DNA from: Pseudomonas kermanshahensis
GTDB lineage: Bacteria > Pseudomonadota > Gammaproteobacteria > Pseudomonadales > Pseudomonadaceae
Direction of reading: 5' to 3'
NCBI RefSeq assembly: GCF_014269205.2
Contig: NZ_JABWRY020000001.1
Location: forward strand, 1,178,001-1,242,000
Length of the DNA: 64,000 nucleotides
In this document: positions 45,096 through 54,817 of the stretch, piece by piece
How positions within the stretch are numbered: position 1 is the stretch's first letter
Layout: every line of letters begins with the position of its first letter
Translations under genes and position numbers: made by a program
The notes under the pieces: generated by a model
Databases searched by the model: none
Told to the model about the DNA's origin: nothing
The model's input: only the letters and a program-made list of their open reading frames with translations

Positions 45096-45526
45096 AGTTT
45101 CGGCGCAACCGCCAGCGGGAAAACGTCGACATCAACCTGGCGTCGCTGATCGACGTGGTGTTCGTCCTGTTGCTGTTCTTCGTGGTCACCACCACCTTCA
45201 CCCGCGAGACGCAACTGCGCGTCGAACTGCCCGAGGCCGCCAGCGCCGAGAAGCCGCCTGCCGATGAGCGCAAACTGGTGGAAGTCACCATCAGCGCCGA
45301 GGGCGTGTATTCGGTCAACAACAACCTGCTGCCCAAAAGCGACCTGGCCACCTTGAGCGAGGCCATCGAGCGTGAGTCGGGCGGTGATCACACGTTACCG
45401 CTGGCGATCAGCGCTGACGGCAAGACACCGCACCAGGCCGTGGTGACCGCGATGGATGCGGCCGGCAAGCTCGGTTTCAGCCAGTTGCGCATGACCACCG
45501 TCGAGGCGGCCCAGGGGACGCCTTGA
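45092..45526 (+). CDS. exbD: ExbD/TolR family protein
   Basis: A 144-residue bitopic membrane protein: a basic cytoplasmic start ([10 protein letters not shown]), one TM helix with the essential Asp in [16 protein letters not shown] (about residue 21), then a periplasmic domain. It works with the preceding protein to use proton motive force. Its stop overlaps the lpxK start (TGATG). Confidence 0.92.
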   Translation: MKFRRNRQRENVDINLASLIDVVFVLLLFFVVTTTFTRETQLRVELPEAASAEKPPADERKLVEVTISAEGVYSVNNNLLPKSDLATLSEAIERESGGDHTLPLAISADGKTPHQAVVTAMDAAGKLGFSQLRMTTVEAAQGTP

Positions 45527-46536
45527 TGGCCTTTGCCGACCGTTTGCTCGCCGCCTGGTACGCCGGGCACCCGGCCCTGGCGCTGCTGCGCCCGCTTGAA
45601 GCCCTGTACCGACGCGTGGTGACGCGCAAGCGTGCGCGGTTTCTCAGCGGCGAAAGCGCCAGCTACCGCGCGCCGGTGCCGGTGATCGTGGTGGGCAACA
45701 TTACCGTGGGTGGCACTGGCAAGACGCCGATGATCCTCTGGCTGATCGAGCATTGCCGCCGGCAGGGGCTCAAGGTCGGTGTGGTCAGCCGCGGTTATGG
45801 CGCCAAGCCAGCTCACCTGCCTTGGCACGTTGAGGCCGACCAGCGTGCCGACCAGGCTGGTGACGAGCCGCTGTTGATCGTCCAGCGCACGGGCGTACCG
45901 CTGATGATCGACCCCGACCGCTCGCGTGCGGTGCAGGCGCTGCTGGCCAGTGAGCCGCTTGACCTGGTTTTGTGCGATGACGGCATGCAGCACTACCGCC
46001 TGGCGCGAGACTTGGAGCTGGTGCTGATCGACGCCGCCCGTGGCCTGGGCAATGGCCGCTGCCTGCCCGCGGGGCCGCTGCGCGAGCCGGCCGAGCGCCT
46101 GCAAGAAGCCGACGCGGTGCTGTTCAACGGTGCCAGCGCCGACTCACCCGCGGGCTTTGCCTTCAGCTTGCAGCCCTCGGCACTGGTCAACGTGCGCAGC
46201 GGTGAGCGACGTGGCCTCGATCTGCTCCCGCCTGGCCAGCGCCTGCATGCGGTGGCGGGCATCGGTAACCCGCAACGTTTCTTCAATACCCTGCAAGGGC
46301 TAAACTGGCAGCCAGTGCCGCACCCGTTCGCCGACCACGCGCAGTTCAGCGCCGAGCGCCTGTCGTTCACGCCGCCGTTGCCGTTGGTGATGACCGAGAA
46401 AGATGCGGTCAAATGCCGTGCCTTCGCCGCTGACGACTGGTGGTACCTGGCCGTCGAGGCGCAGCCGTCGCCTGCCTTCAGCGCCTGGTTCGACAGCCAG
46501 TTGCAGCGCCTGCTGCCTGGGCACCCAACGCCCTGA
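45526..46536 (+). CDS. lpxK: Tetraacyldisaccharide 4'-kinase
   Basis: A 336-residue inner-membrane-associated kinase that phosphorylates the 4' position of the lipid A disaccharide precursor. An N-terminal hydrophobic/amphipathic region ([21 protein letters not shown]) is followed by the P-loop GGTGKTP at 62-68 and VVSRGYGAK. The catalytic [12 protein letters not shown] motif and [14 protein letters not shown] region ([12 protein letters not shown]) come next. Essential for LPS. The ATG at 45526 is chosen over the adjacent codon because it forms the TGATG overlap with exbD. Confidence 0.96.
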   Translation: MAFADRLLAAWYAGHPALALLRPLEALYRRVVTRKRARFLSGESASYRAPVPVIVVGNITVGGTGKTPMILWLIEHCRRQGLKVGVVSRGYGAKPAHLPWHVEADQRADQAGDEPLLIVQRTGVPLMIDPDRSRAVQALLASEPLDLVLCDDGMQHYRLARDLELVLIDAARGLGNGRCLPAGPLREPAERLQEADAVLFNGASADSPAGFAFSLQPSALVNVRSGERRGLDLLPPGQRLHAVAGIGNPQRFFNTLQGLNWQPVPHPFADHAQFSAERLSFTPPLPLVMTEKDAVKCRAFAADDWWYLAVEAQPSPAFSAWFDSQLQRLLPGHPTP

Positions 46537-46579
46537 GCCCCTTTTCAATTTCCGGCCACCTGGCCTCAAGGAAGCTTCC

Positions 46580-46765
46580 ATGGACACCAAACTGCTCGAT
46601 ATCCTGGCCTGCCCGATCACCAAGGGCCCGCTCAAGCTCAGCGCCGACAAGACCGAGCTGATCAGCAAGGGCGCGGGCCTGGCTTACCCGATTCGCGACG
46701 GCATCCCGGTGATGCTGGAAAGCGAAGCGCGTACCTTGACCGACGATGAGCGCCTGGACAAATGA
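46580..46765 (+). CDS. Trm112/YcaR family small protein
   Basis: A 61-residue protein with the Trm112-like pattern [17 protein letters not shown] and [11 protein letters not shown]. Only one Cys of the usual zinc-binding set remains (LACP), as in many YcaR proteins. AAGGAAG precedes the ATG at 46580. It is conserved between lpxK and kdsB in gammaproteobacteria. The eukaryotic relative activates methyltransferases; the bacterial role is not firmly known. The stop overlaps the kdsB start (ATGA). Confidence 0.93.
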   Translation: MDTKLLDILACPITKGPLKLSADKTELISKGAGLAYPIRDGIPVMLESEARTLTDDERLDK

Positions 46766-47526
46766 GCCTGGACTACACGGTAGTGATCCCCGCCCGCCTG
46801 CGCTCTTCGCGCCTGCCGGGCAAGCCGCTGGCGCTGATCGCCGGTAAGCCGATGGTCCAGCACGTGTGGGAACAGGCGCGCAAGAGCGCGGCCAGCCGTG
46901 TGGTCATCGCCACGGATGACGCCAGCATCGTCGAGGCCTGCCAGGCATTTGGCGCCGAAGTGCTGCTGACTCGCGCCGACCATGAATCCGGTACCGACCG
47001 CCTGGCCGAAGTGGCGGCACACCTCGGGCTGCCCGCCGACGCCATCGTGGTCAACGTGCAGGGCGACGAGCCGCTGATTCCGCCGGTCATCATCGACCAG
47101 GTGGCGGCCAACCTGGCGGCCCACCCGGAAGCCGGTATCGCCACCTTGGCCGAGCCGATCCACGAGCCACAGGTGGTGTTCAACCCTAATGCGGTCAAGG
47201 TGGTCTGCGACAAGAACGGCCTGGCCCTGAGCTTCAGCCGTGCGCCGCTGCCCTGGGCGCGTGATGCCTTCGCCGCCAACCGCGAGCAACTGCCGGAAGG
47301 CGTGCCTTATCGTCGCCACATCGGCATGTATGCCTACCGCGTGGGCTTCCTTCAGGACTTCGTCGGTTGGGGGCCGTGCTGGCTCGAGCAAACCGAAGCC
47401 TTGGAGCAATTGCGTGCCTTGTGGCATGGCGTGCGCATTCATGTCGAAGACGCCCTCGAGGCACCCGCGGTGGGTGTCGATACCCCTGAAGACCTGGAGC
47501 GCGTACGGCGCTTGCTGGAGGCTTGA
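46762..47526 (+). CDS. kdsB: 3-deoxy-manno-octulosonate cytidylyltransferase
   Basis: A 254-residue cytoplasmic enzyme making CMP-Kdo from CTP and Kdo for LPS inner-core synthesis. Motifs: [16 protein letters not shown] for CTP binding, [19 protein letters not shown] for metal/nucleotide binding, and [11 protein letters not shown]. Full length. It overlaps both neighbours by a few bases in the envelope operon. Confidence 0.97.
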   Translation: MSLDYTVVIPARLRSSRLPGKPLALIAGKPMVQHVWEQARKSAASRVVIATDDASIVEACQAFGAEVLLTRADHESGTDRLAEVAAHLGLPADAIVVNVQGDEPLIPPVIIDQVAANLAAHPEAGIATLAEPIHEPQVVFNPNAVKVVCDKNGLALSFSRAPLPWARDAFAANREQLPEGVPYRRHIGMYAYRVGFLQDFVGWGPCWLEQTEALEQLRALWHGVRIHVEDALEAPAVGVDTPEDLERVRRLLEA

Positions 47527-47990
47527 TGCGCGTCCTGTTCGTTTGCCTGGGCAACATCTGTCGCTCGCCTACCGCCGAAGGCGTGCTGCGCCATCAGTTG
47601 CAGGCCGCGGGGCTTGCCGAGCAGGTGCACGTGGCGTCCGCCGGTACCGGTGACTGGCATGTCGGCAAGGCGCCCGACAGCCGCACCTGCAAGGCCGCCC
47701 TGGCGCGGGGCTACGACCTTTCGCAGCAGCGCGCCCAGCAGGTCAATGTGGCCCACTTTGCCGAGTACGACCTGATCCTGGCCATGGACGAGAGCAACTT
47801 GAGCCATTTGCGTGCCCTGCGCCCGCAATCTGCGCCCGGCGAGCTCGACCTGTTCCTGCGCCGCTATGGCGCGAAGCTGGATGAAGTGCCAGACCCGTAC
47901 TACGGCGGCGCGGAGGGTTTCGAGCAAGTCCTGGACCTGATCGAGGAAGCGTGTGAAGCGTTGGTCGTGGAAATCAAGGGGCGGTTATGA
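47526..47990 (+). CDS. Low-molecular-weight protein-tyrosine phosphatase
   Basis: A 154-residue cytoplasmic phosphatase with the CX5R P-loop VCLGNICRSP (Cys7, Arg13) and the general-acid Asp in VPDPYYGG near residue 120. This class may act on bacterial tyrosine kinases or on small phosphorylated substrates; the local partner is not identified. It starts at the ATG overlapping the kdsB stop (TGATG) and its stop overlaps the murB start. Confidence 0.93.
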   Translation: MRVLFVCLGNICRSPTAEGVLRHQLQAAGLAEQVHVASAGTGDWHVGKAPDSRTCKAALARGYDLSQQRAQQVNVAHFAEYDLILAMDESNLSHLRALRPQSAPGELDLFLRRYGAKLDEVPDPYYGGAEGFEQVLDLIEEACEALVVEIKGRL

Positions 47991-49006
47991 CAGCGCTGTG
48001 GCAGGAGCACGTTTCGCTCAAGCCTTACAACACCTTTGGCATTGACGTCAGGGCCCGGCATTTCAGCCAGGTGCATGACGATGACGAGGTGCGTGAGGCG
48101 CTGGCCGAGGCGCACCGTCGTGGCGTGCCGGTGCTGGTCCTTGGCGGTGGCAGCAACCTGCTGTTGACCGGTGATGTCAACGCGTTGGTGCTGCACATGG
48201 CCAGCCGTGGCCGCCGCGTGCTCAGCGATGACGGTGAGCACGTTGTGGTCGAAGCCGAGGCGGGCGAGCCCTGGCACCCGTTCGTGCAGTGGACGCTGGC
48301 ACACGGTTTTTGCGGGCTGGAGAACCTCAGCCTGATCCCGGGCACGGTGGGCGCTGCGCCCATGCAGAACGTGGGCGCCTATGGCGTCGAGATCAAGAAC
48401 GTGTTCGCCGGCTTGACCGCGCTGGACCGCCAGACCGGCGAGCTGCGTGACTTTGGGCTGGAAGAATGCGCCTTTGGCTACCGCGACAGCCTGTTCAAGC
48501 GTAACCCTGGGCGCTGGCTGATCTTGCGCGTGCGCTTCAAGCTGACCCATACACTGCAAGCCCACCTGGACTATGGCCCCGTGCGTCAGCGCTTGGTGGA
48601 GCGGGGCGTAGTGCAGCCGAGTGCGCAGGCGATCAGTGATGCCATCTGTAGCATTCGCCGCGAGAAGTTGCCGGACCCAGCCGAGTTGGGCAATGCCGGG
48701 AGCTTTTTCAAGAACCCAGTGGTGTCTGCCGCGCTTGTCGAGCGTATACGGGGGCAGTTCCCGGGTGTCGTGGCTTATCTTCAGGCCGATGGCCAGATGA
48801 AGCTGGCGGCAGGGTGGTTGATCGAGCAGGCGGGTTGGAAGGGCTATCGCGATGGCGATGCCGGCGTGCATCGGTTGCAGTCGTTGGTGCTGGTCAATTA
48901 TGGCCAGGCGAGCGGGGCGCAGCTACATGACCTGGCGCGGCGGATTCAGGCAGATATCCACGAACGATTCGGGGTTGAGCTGGAGATGGAGCCTAACCTG
49001 TACTGA
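47987..49006 (+). CDS. murB: UDP-N-acetylenolpyruvoylglucosamine reductase
   Basis: A 339-residue FAD enzyme that reduces UDP-GlcNAc-enolpyruvate to UDP-MurNAc in peptidoglycan synthesis. FAD-binding features include KPYNTFGID, VLGGGSNLLL and IPGTVGAAPMQNVGAYGVE. The catalytic Ser lies in LGNAGSFFKNP and the Glu near the C-terminus is in FGVELEMEPNLY. This is a type I MurB like that of E. coli. It is the last gene of the envelope operon. Confidence 0.97.
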   Translation: MTALWQEHVSLKPYNTFGIDVRARHFSQVHDDDEVREALAEAHRRGVPVLVLGGGSNLLLTGDVNALVLHMASRGRRVLSDDGEHVVVEAEAGEPWHPFVQWTLAHGFCGLENLSLIPGTVGAAPMQNVGAYGVEIKNVFAGLTALDRQTGELRDFGLEECAFGYRDSLFKRNPGRWLILRVRFKLTHTLQAHLDYGPVRQRLVERGVVQPSAQAISDAICSIRREKLPDPAELGNAGSFFKNPVVSAALVERIRGQFPGVVAYLQADGQMKLAAGWLIEQAGWKGYRDGDAGVHRLQSLVLVNYGQASGAQLHDLARRIQADIHERFGVELEMEPNLY

Positions 49007-49024
49007 GGCGTGCTGTAGATACAA

Positions 49025-49045
49025 GGAGCAGCCTTGCGCTGCTCC
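49025..49045 (+). terminator. Hairpin after murB
   Basis: Stem GGAGCAGC/GCTGCTCC with a CTTGC loop, 18 nt after the murB stop. It resembles half of a REP unit and lacks a T tract, so its terminator role is uncertain. Confidence 0.5.
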
Positions 49046-49138
49046 AACAGAATGGGGGCCGTCCAGAATCAGGTGCTTGATATTTTAAACACCCCCAGCC
49101 TATGTTGTTGCCAGCCTATAACAACAAGGACAAGCGTC

Positions 49139-50482
49139 ATGACCACCCCAGGCCCGAGCACCCTCGCCGAGCACCTCCAGGGCATCGATGAAATCGAATG
49201 CGTCACCCCCGACCTCAATGGTGTACCGCGCGGCAAGGTGATGACCGCCGAGGGCTTCCTCGAAGGCCGGCGCCTGCAGATGGCCCGCGGTGTACTGCTG
49301 CAATGCATCATGGGTGGCTACCCGCCGGCTAAGTTCTACGGCAGTGATGATGGCGACCTGGCGCTGGTGGCCGAGCCCGCTCACATTCACCGCCTGCCCT
49401 GGAGCGAAGACGGCCGGGCCTTGGCAATCTGCGATGCCAACGAACTGGATGGCACGTCTTCAGCGTTGTCCACCCGTGGTCAGCTCAAGGCGGTCATCGC
49501 TCGCTATGCGGCGTTGGGCCTGGCGCCGGTGGTGGCGACAGAGCTCGAGTTCTTTGTTTTCGCGCCTAACACCGACCCTCAGCAGCCGTTCTTGCCGCCA
49601 CTGGGCAAGGATGGCCGCCGGGAGCTAGGCCATTCGGCGTTCAGTGTCAGCTCCAACAATGGCCTGCGGCCGTTCTTCAATGAGGTCTACCGCTGCATGG
49701 CGGCGCTTGGCCTGCCGCGTGACACCTTCATGCACGAGATGGGCATCAGCCAGTTCGAGGTCAACCTCTTGCACGGTGACCCACTGCTGCTGGCCGACCA
49801 GACGTTCCTGTTCAAACATCTGCTCAAGGAAGTGGCGCTCAAGCATGGGCTGACCGTGGTGTGCATGGCCAAGCCCTTGGCGCATACGCCGGGCAGTTCC
49901 ATGCACATCCACCAGAGCCTGGTGGACATCGACAGCGGCCGAAATGTGTTCAGCGATGACCAGGGGCAGCCGACCGAGACCTTCTACCACTTCATCGGCG
50001 GCCAGCAGGCGTGCATGGCCGACTTCACCGCGCTGTTCGCGCCCAACGTCAATTCGTATCAGCGGCTTTGTCACCCCTACGCCTCGCCCAACAATGCCTG
50101 TTGGTCCGAGGACAACCGCGCCGCAGGGCTGCGCATCCCGGCCAGTGCGCCGGTGGCCCGGCGTGTCGAGAACCGCCTGCCGGGCGCCGACGCCAACCCT
50201 TACCTGGCCATCGCCGCCAGCCTGGCTGCCGGGCTGCATGGCATCGAGCAACGCCTGCAGCCGGCCCCGGCGATTCAGGGTGAGTTCGCTGTGCCAGAGC
50301 ACCTGAGCCTGCCATGCACACTGCACGCTGCACTGGAACGGCTCAAGCGCAGTGCACTGGCGCGGGAACTGTTCGGGGCTGAGTTCATCGAAGGCTACGT
50401 CGCCACCAAGACCCTGGAACTGAGCGATTTCTACGACGAGATCACACCCTGGGAGCGGCGTGTGTTGGCGGCACAGGCCTGA
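49139..50482 (+). CDS. Glutamine synthetase-like glutamate-polyamine ligase (PauA/PuuA type)
   Basis: A 447-residue member of the glutamine-synthetase superfamily. GS features are present: VATELEFFVFAPN (metal site), GISQFEVNLLHGD, GSSMHIHQSLVD (nucleotide/Glu site) and NRLPGADANPYLAIAASLA. The size and the absence of an adenylylation-site tail fit gamma-glutamyl-polyamine synthetases rather than GlnA. From memory, PAO1 has a PauA-type paralogue in the same position near flgZ. The exact amine is not predictable. AAGGA precedes the ATG at 49139. Confidence 0.88.
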   Translation: MTTPGPSTLAEHLQGIDEIECVTPDLNGVPRGKVMTAEGFLEGRRLQMARGVLLQCIMGGYPPAKFYGSDDGDLALVAEPAHIHRLPWSEDGRALAICDANELDGTSSALSTRGQLKAVIARYAALGLAPVVATELEFFVFAPNTDPQQPFLPPLGKDGRRELGHSAFSVSSNNGLRPFFNEVYRCMAALGLPRDTFMHEMGISQFEVNLLHGDPLLLADQTFLFKHLLKEVALKHGLTVVCMAKPLAHTPGSSMHIHQSLVDIDSGRNVFSDDQGQPTETFYHFIGGQQACMADFTALFAPNVNSYQRLCHPYASPNNACWSEDNRAAGLRIPASAPVARRVENRLPGADANPYLAIAASLAAGLHGIEQRLQPAPAIQGEFAVPEHLSLPCTLHAALERLKRSALARELFGAEFIEGYVATKTLELSDFYDEITPWERRVLAAQA

Positions 50483-50612
50483 TCGCGACACAACCACTAC
50501 TGGACGCGTCCCCTGTTGGCTATTTCGCCGGCAGGGGACTGCGCCGCGGCAAAATTGCTTTTATGCTAGCCAGCAAGCCAACGCCACCTGACCAGGGAGC
50601 CCGACGGGACGT

Positions 50613-51953
50613 ATGCGAAACATCTGGAAGCCGTTTCAGTCGCTGTATTTCGCTGCCTTGATGATGCTTATCGGCTCGGGCTTGCTCAGTACCTACCTGG
50701 CACTGCGCCTGGCAGCCGATCATGTCGACAGCTTGTGGGTCGGTGCGTTGATGGCCGCCAACTACTTTGGCCTGGCCGTGGGCGGCAAGGTCGGCCACCG
50801 GCTGATCGGCCGGGTAGGGCACATCCGCGCCTATGCGACCTGCGCCGGCATCGTCTGTGCCGCGGTGCTTGGCCATGGCATGACCAACTGGCTACCGGCC
50901 TGGGTCGGGCTGCGGATGGTGGTCGGCTTGGGGATGATGTGCCAGTACATGGTCATCGAGAGCTGGCTCAACGAACAAGCCGACGCCAAGCACCGGGGTG
51001 CGGTGTTCAGTGGCTACATGATCGCCTCCTACCTCGGGTTGGTACTCGGCCAGCTGATCCTGGTGGTGCACCCTGAACTCGGCCCTGAGTTGCTGATGCT
51101 GGTCGCCATGTGCTTTGCCCTGTGCCTGGTGCCGGTGGCAATGACCCGGCGCATCCACCCGGCGCCTTTGCGGCCGGCGCCGATGGAGCCGAAGTTTTTC
51201 ATCAAGCGCGTGCCGCAGTCACTCAGTACGGTACTGGGCTCGGGCTTGATCGTCGGTTCGTTCTACGGCCTGGCGCCGCTGTACGCCTCCAGCCAGGGGT
51301 TGAGCACCGAGCAGATCGGTCTGTTCATGGGTAGCTGCATCTTTGCCGGGCTGGTGGTGCAGTGGCCATTGGGCTGGTTGTCCGATCGCTACGACCGCGC
51401 GGTGCTGATCCGCAGTGCTGCGGTGGGGCTGGCGCTGGCCTCTGCGCCGTTGGCAATCTTGCCCAGCGTGCCGCTGGAGCTGCTGTTCGGCATCGGCTTT
51501 GTCATCTCGTTGCTGCAGTTTTGCCTGTATCCGTTGGCGGTGGCGTTTTCCAATGACCATGTGGAGAGCGAGCGCCGCGTCTCGCTGACGGCCATGCTGC
51601 TGGTCACCTATGGTGTGGGTGCCTGTATCGGGCCGCTGGCAGCGGGGGTCTTGATGAAGGTGCTGGGCGCGCAGATGCTCTATGCCTTCTTTGTGTTCTT
51701 CGCGCTGGTGCTGGTGTGGCGCATTCGGCCGAAAGCGGTCACCGGGCTGCACCAGGTGCAGGACGCTCCGTTGGGTCACGTGGCGATGCCGGCGGCCGGC
51801 TCGCCGTTGTCGGCGGCGCTCGACCCGCGGGTCGATGAGCAGACCGTGCAGGATGTGATGCAGACGCCGGTGGCGGCCGAGGATACCGAAGAAGAGCAGG
51901 CGGCGAGTGAGCGTGGGGTCAAGCCTGAGGTCGAGGTCGACAGGTCGGTGTGA
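50613..51953 (+). CDS. MFS transporter (YcaD-like)
   Basis: A 446-residue inner-membrane permease with about 12 TM helices and MFS loop motifs such as GKVGHRLIGRVGHIR and WPLGWLSDRYDRAVLI. The family-specific segment YMVIESWLNEQADAKHRG resembles YcaD and its relatives, whose substrates are undefined. A soluble acidic C-terminal tail of about 70 residues (AAEDTEEEQAASERG) follows. GGGAG lies upstream. The preceding polyamine-type ligase suggests an amine-related substrate, but this is inference. Confidence 0.88.
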   Translation: MRNIWKPFQSLYFAALMMLIGSGLLSTYLALRLAADHVDSLWVGALMAANYFGLAVGGKVGHRLIGRVGHIRAYATCAGIVCAAVLGHGMTNWLPAWVGLRMVVGLGMMCQYMVIESWLNEQADAKHRGAVFSGYMIASYLGLVLGQLILVVHPELGPELLMLVAMCFALCLVPVAMTRRIHPAPLRPAPMEPKFFIKRVPQSLSTVLGSGLIVGSFYGLAPLYASSQGLSTEQIGLFMGSCIFAGLVVQWPLGWLSDRYDRAVLIRSAAVGLALASAPLAILPSVPLELLFGIGFVISLLQFCLYPLAVAFSNDHVESERRVSLTAMLLVTYGVGACIGPLAAGVLMKVLGAQMLYAFFVFFALVLVWRIRPKAVTGLHQVQDAPLGHVAMPAAGSPLSAALDPRVDEQTVQDVMQTPVAAEDTEEEQAASERGVKPEVEVDRSV

Positions 51954-52012
51954 TGCGGTGTGGGCACCGATGAAGGGGGCGCTGCTCGCTTCATCGGTGG
52001 GCCACGCGGCAG

Positions 52013-52591
52013 TCATTCAACCTTGATGCCGTGCAGGTGGAATCTCAGTATGTCGCCCGCTTTGTTGCCCGCGTGCAGGAACCAGTGACGTAGGGGTGGC
52101 CTATTTCTCGAATACCTGGATTCAACCTGCGCGACTCTGTGGCCCTTTTCGTCGCGCAGGTAGAACTCGACATTCTCGGCGCTCTCCAGGTCGCCATCCC
52201 AGGGGCCGAGCAATTCCATTTTCCACGTGTCCTGCAGGGCAGGCAGCCGGGCCAGCAGGCTGGGTGGGAAAATACAGTTGGCAAGATCATCCCCCCACGC
52301 ATACCCATACAAGCCCAGCCAGCCATTTGAGTTCTGCTCAAGCCGCCCGCTGAGAAACTTCACGCCAGTCGTGCAGTTGATCTTGTAATGAAGACGGTTA
52401 TTCGCTGCCTCGATGAAGGTAAAGGTGAATTCGATCGGCCTGAAGCTGACGGAGTCGCCTCGCTTGTAATCGGTGCACAGCCAGCCGTCTTGGTCAGCGG
52501 AAAAAAACGGGTGGGCCCATAAAGGCGTATCGACCACCCCGACCTGGCCATATTGACAATGCAGCGCGGCGGTGAATGTAGAACGAATCAT
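52013..52591 (-). CDS. Hypothetical protein, paralogue 1 of a local pair
   Basis: A 192-residue protein of unknown function without signal peptide, starting MIRSTFTAALHCQYGQVGV. It is aligned over its full length with the next gene: the shared blocks are FTA.LHCQ.G.VGV, GWLC.D, F.FTFIE, GWL.LYG, PWDGD.ES.E.VEFYLR, H.R.A.V.S and HW.LHAG...GDILRF. The regular recurrence of GWLC / GWLGLY / HRVAQVE / WFLHAG strands suggests a beta-trefoil or similar repeat fold (inference). CAGGAG lies 14 bases before the ATG at 52591. Confidence 0.75.
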   Translation of the reverse strand: MIRSTFTAALHCQYGQVGVVDTPLWAHPFFSADQDGWLCTDYKRGDSVSFRPIEFTFTFIEAANNRLHYKINCTTGVKFLSGRLEQNSNGWLGLYGYAWGDDLANCIFPPSLLARLPALQDTWKMELLGPWDGDLESAENVEFYLRDEKGHRVAQVESRYSRNRPPLRHWFLHAGNKAGDILRFHLHGIKVE

Positions 52592-52699
52592 AGTGTCCCG
52601 GCTCCTGAAAGCGCCTGAAGTCGGCGCGGCGTAAGCCACACTATGCAGTTGCTCAAACAACGGTAACTGGGAATCCCTTCTGGTTAGTACGATGGGGCG

Positions 52700-53296
52700 T
52701 CAAGCAGGTTTGACGTTACGAAGGCAGAACCTCAAGATTTCGCCGTCCTTGGTGCCAGCGTGTAGGTACCAGTGTTCGTACGTTCTTGGCTGCTTTTCCA
52801 ATGCCCAGCGTGGTGCGCTCGTATCTACATGGTGGCTATCCACCAGTGCGATTCTGTAACCATGCCGGTTTCGCAGATAAAATTCGACCTCTTCGACGCT
52901 TTCGATATCTCCGTCCCAAGGCTGCAGGAGCTCGAACTTCCACTCTGGCTGTGACTGAGGGAACAAGTTGGCGGGGTTCAATGCATTCCAGATTCTGCCT
53001 GCGACACTCATGCCGTATAAGCACAACCAACCGCTGTTATCCTGTGCCAGTCGTGCACCGGCATAGTCAAAGGTGTCTGAGCAGTTGATGTGGTAATGAA
53101 TGCGGTCGCCTCTCTGCTCGATGAATGTGAAGTCGAAGACGACGGGGGTCAGGTAAGCGGTGTCGGCTTGCTTTTCATCTGGGCACAGCCACCCTTGCGA
53201 CAACGGTGAGAATGGACTGTCATAATACCCTGTTGCCGCAACCCCCACTCGGCCATGTTGGCAATGCAGTTCGGCAGTAAAGTTTGAGTGAATCAT
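52700..53296 (-). CDS. Hypothetical protein, paralogue 2 of a local pair
   Basis: A 198-residue paralogue of the preceding protein, starting MIHSNFTAELHCQHGRVGV and ending HWYLHAGTKDGEILRFCL. It has an extra short insert near residue 160 (DTSAPRWALEKQPRTYE). No signal peptide, TM helix or known catalytic motif is visible. The two genes are in tandem on the minus strand, 108 bp apart, implying a local duplication followed by marked divergence. The ribosome-binding site is weak. They lie between the MFS gene and the flagellar region and are probably accessory. Confidence 0.75.
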   Translation of the reverse strand: MIHSNFTAELHCQHGRVGVAATGYYDSPFSPLSQGWLCPDEKQADTAYLTPVVFDFTFIEQRGDRIHYHINCSDTFDYAGARLAQDNSGWLCLYGMSVAGRIWNALNPANLFPQSQPEWKFELLQPWDGDIESVEEVEFYLRNRHGYRIALVDSHHVDTSAPRWALEKQPRTYEHWYLHAGTKDGEILRFCLRNVKPA

Positions 53297-53435
53297 CAGT
53301 GTCTCGCTCTTGGTCGTGCCTAATGTCAGGCACAAGACACGTTAAGCAGTCGGCGGTTCGCTGATAATGGGGAAACAGTCCTGGGCCGGCGGCCTGTCTC
53401 TGTAACTCGAATGCACAGGCTTAGCACACATGAAA

Positions 53436-53460
53436 ACGCCACCCGCAGGGTGGCGTTTTT
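53436..53460. terminator. Bidirectional terminator upstream of the flagellar region
   Basis: Stem ACGCCACCC/GGGTGGCGT with a GCA loop, preceded by AAA and followed by TTTTT. It ends the flgA-flgM-flgN-flgZ transcripts arriving on the minus strand, because it lies 17 nt past the flgZ stop. Confidence 0.85.
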
Positions 53461-53476
53461 CTACTGGACGGCGAAA

Positions 53477-54220
53477 TCAATAATCGTCTTTATCGAACCG
53501 TCGCGCTTCGCGCTGCAGCTGGTAGACGAAACTCTCGATCTTGCGCTGCGCCTGGCCGCTGAGGTTATGGAAGCGCACGCCCGCGAAGGTGGTGTTGATA
53601 CGCTCCTCGAAGTGCAGGTGGCGCAGTTCGACCATGGTGTCGACCAGGCCCAGCGGGTTGCCAGCCTTGAAACGCTCGTACACCTGGCCCAGTTGCAGGC
53701 GATCCTCGACGTTGCCGTCGAAACGCAATTTGCAGCCGGTAGCGGAGATGTCCAGCAGTTTGCCGCGCAGGGCGCCATTGCCTTTGAGGTGGGTGCCGTC
53801 GAGGATGATGTCGACCAGCTGCGACAGCTTCAGCGCAGCACGGAAGGCGTTGCGGCGCTGATGGTAGGTCATTTCTTCAGGCATCGCGCCGCGGTAGCAG
53901 CGATGGCCGTCGACTTCACTGATGGTCAGTGGGGCATTGCATTCCCAGGCGATGCGCACGCCATCGTGGAAGCCCTCGACGCGGAAGGGTTCGCCGTTCT
54001 CGATGAATTTTTCGCCGTCGCGGGGGATCATCTCGTCCAGTGCCAGGGTATTGCTGTCGCGGTCGACATGCACCACGTAGCTCTGGAAGCGCTGGCTGCG
54101 ATCAGGGAAGGTGATGATCAGGGGGTCATGGCTTTCTTGCAGCTGTCGCAGGTTGGCCGCGATCTCCAAAGGCGTACTGAGCACCTTTGGCGGCTGCGGG
54201 GCATCGGCTTCATTGAACAC
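53477..54220 (-). CDS. flgZ: Flagellar brake protein, PilZ domain (YcgR/FlgZ)
   Basis: A 247-residue cyclic-di-GMP receptor that slows flagellar rotation. The N-terminal YcgR domain is at about 15-115. The PilZ domain starts with the RxxxR motif RRNAFR and continues with [13 protein letters not shown] (the D/NxSxxG motif), so ligand-binding residues are intact. The start is GTG at 54220, with GGAGAG upstream. It is downstream of flgN on the same strand, as in other pseudomonads, where FlgZ acts with the MotCD stator. Confidence 0.93.
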   Translation of the reverse strand: MFNEADAPQPPKVLSTPLEIAANLRQLQESHDPLIITFPDRSQRFQSYVVHVDRDSNTLALDEMIPRDGEKFIENGEPFRVEGFHDGVRIAWECNAPLTISEVDGHRCYRGAMPEEMTYHQRRNAFRAALKLSQLVDIILDGTHLKGNGALRGKLLDISATGCKLRFDGNVEDRLQLGQVYERFKAGNPLGLVDTMVELRHLHFEERINTTFAGVRFHNLSGQAQRKIESFVYQLQREARRFDKDDY

Positions 54221-54299
54221 GGCTAATCACTCTCCAGGCAAAAACGACACACGCAAGTAACGGCATTTTGCCAGTATGTGACGTGGCTTGATAGAAGTA

Positions 54300-54767
54300 T
54301 CACACTTGGCTGAGGGCGCGCGGCTTGGCCAGCAGCGAGGTGCTGCCGCGGCTGTCGTAGAGCGACGGAGAATCGCCACCCATGAGGATTCTGACCTGAT
54401 TGTTGGTGATGTGTTGCTGCACCTGGATGATCCGGCCGTTGGTCTCGTTGACCTGCTGGCAGGTGTCCATCAGTTGCGAGAGCATGTCCAGCCGTTGCAG
54501 CATCGCGTCGCCATGCTGTGACTGCGCGGCCACTGCCTGCACACCGGCGCGGTCGGCGCTGAGGCCGAGGCTGGTGAGCAAGTGGCTGCGCCGCTGCCCA
54601 TGCTGCTCGAGCAAGATGATCAATGACTGCTTGCGGGCCAGGATCTGTTCCAGCAGCGCCATGTCGCGGCCATGCAGGGCAATCGCTTCTTTTTGAAGAA
54701 GCTCGAGCAGTTCCTGCATCGGGGCGATGTCATCTTCGATCAGTTGCAGCAAGGTGGTGTCGTGCAT
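54300..54767 (-). CDS. flgN: Flagellar export chaperone FlgN
   Basis: A 155-residue helical cytoplasmic chaperone for the hook-filament junction proteins FlgK and FlgL. The family pattern is visible: LLQLIEDDIAPMQELLELLQKE at the start, then ILARKQSLIILLEQHGQRR, and a C-terminal NGRIIQVQQHITNNQVRIL helix. It follows flgM with 50 bp between, and the FliA promoter upstream of flgM should drive both. Confidence 0.92.
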   Translation of the reverse strand: MHDTTLLQLIEDDIAPMQELLELLQKEAIALHGRDMALLEQILARKQSLIILLEQHGQRRSHLLTSLGLSADRAGVQAVAAQSQHGDAMLQRLDMLSQLMDTCQQVNETNGRIIQVQQHITNNQVRILMGGDSPSLYDSRGSTSLLAKPRALSQV

Positions 54768-54817
54768 GGCTAACTCTTGGCTTTAGTAAGCGTCCGTGAA
54801 GTCAGCGCGCCGAACGG

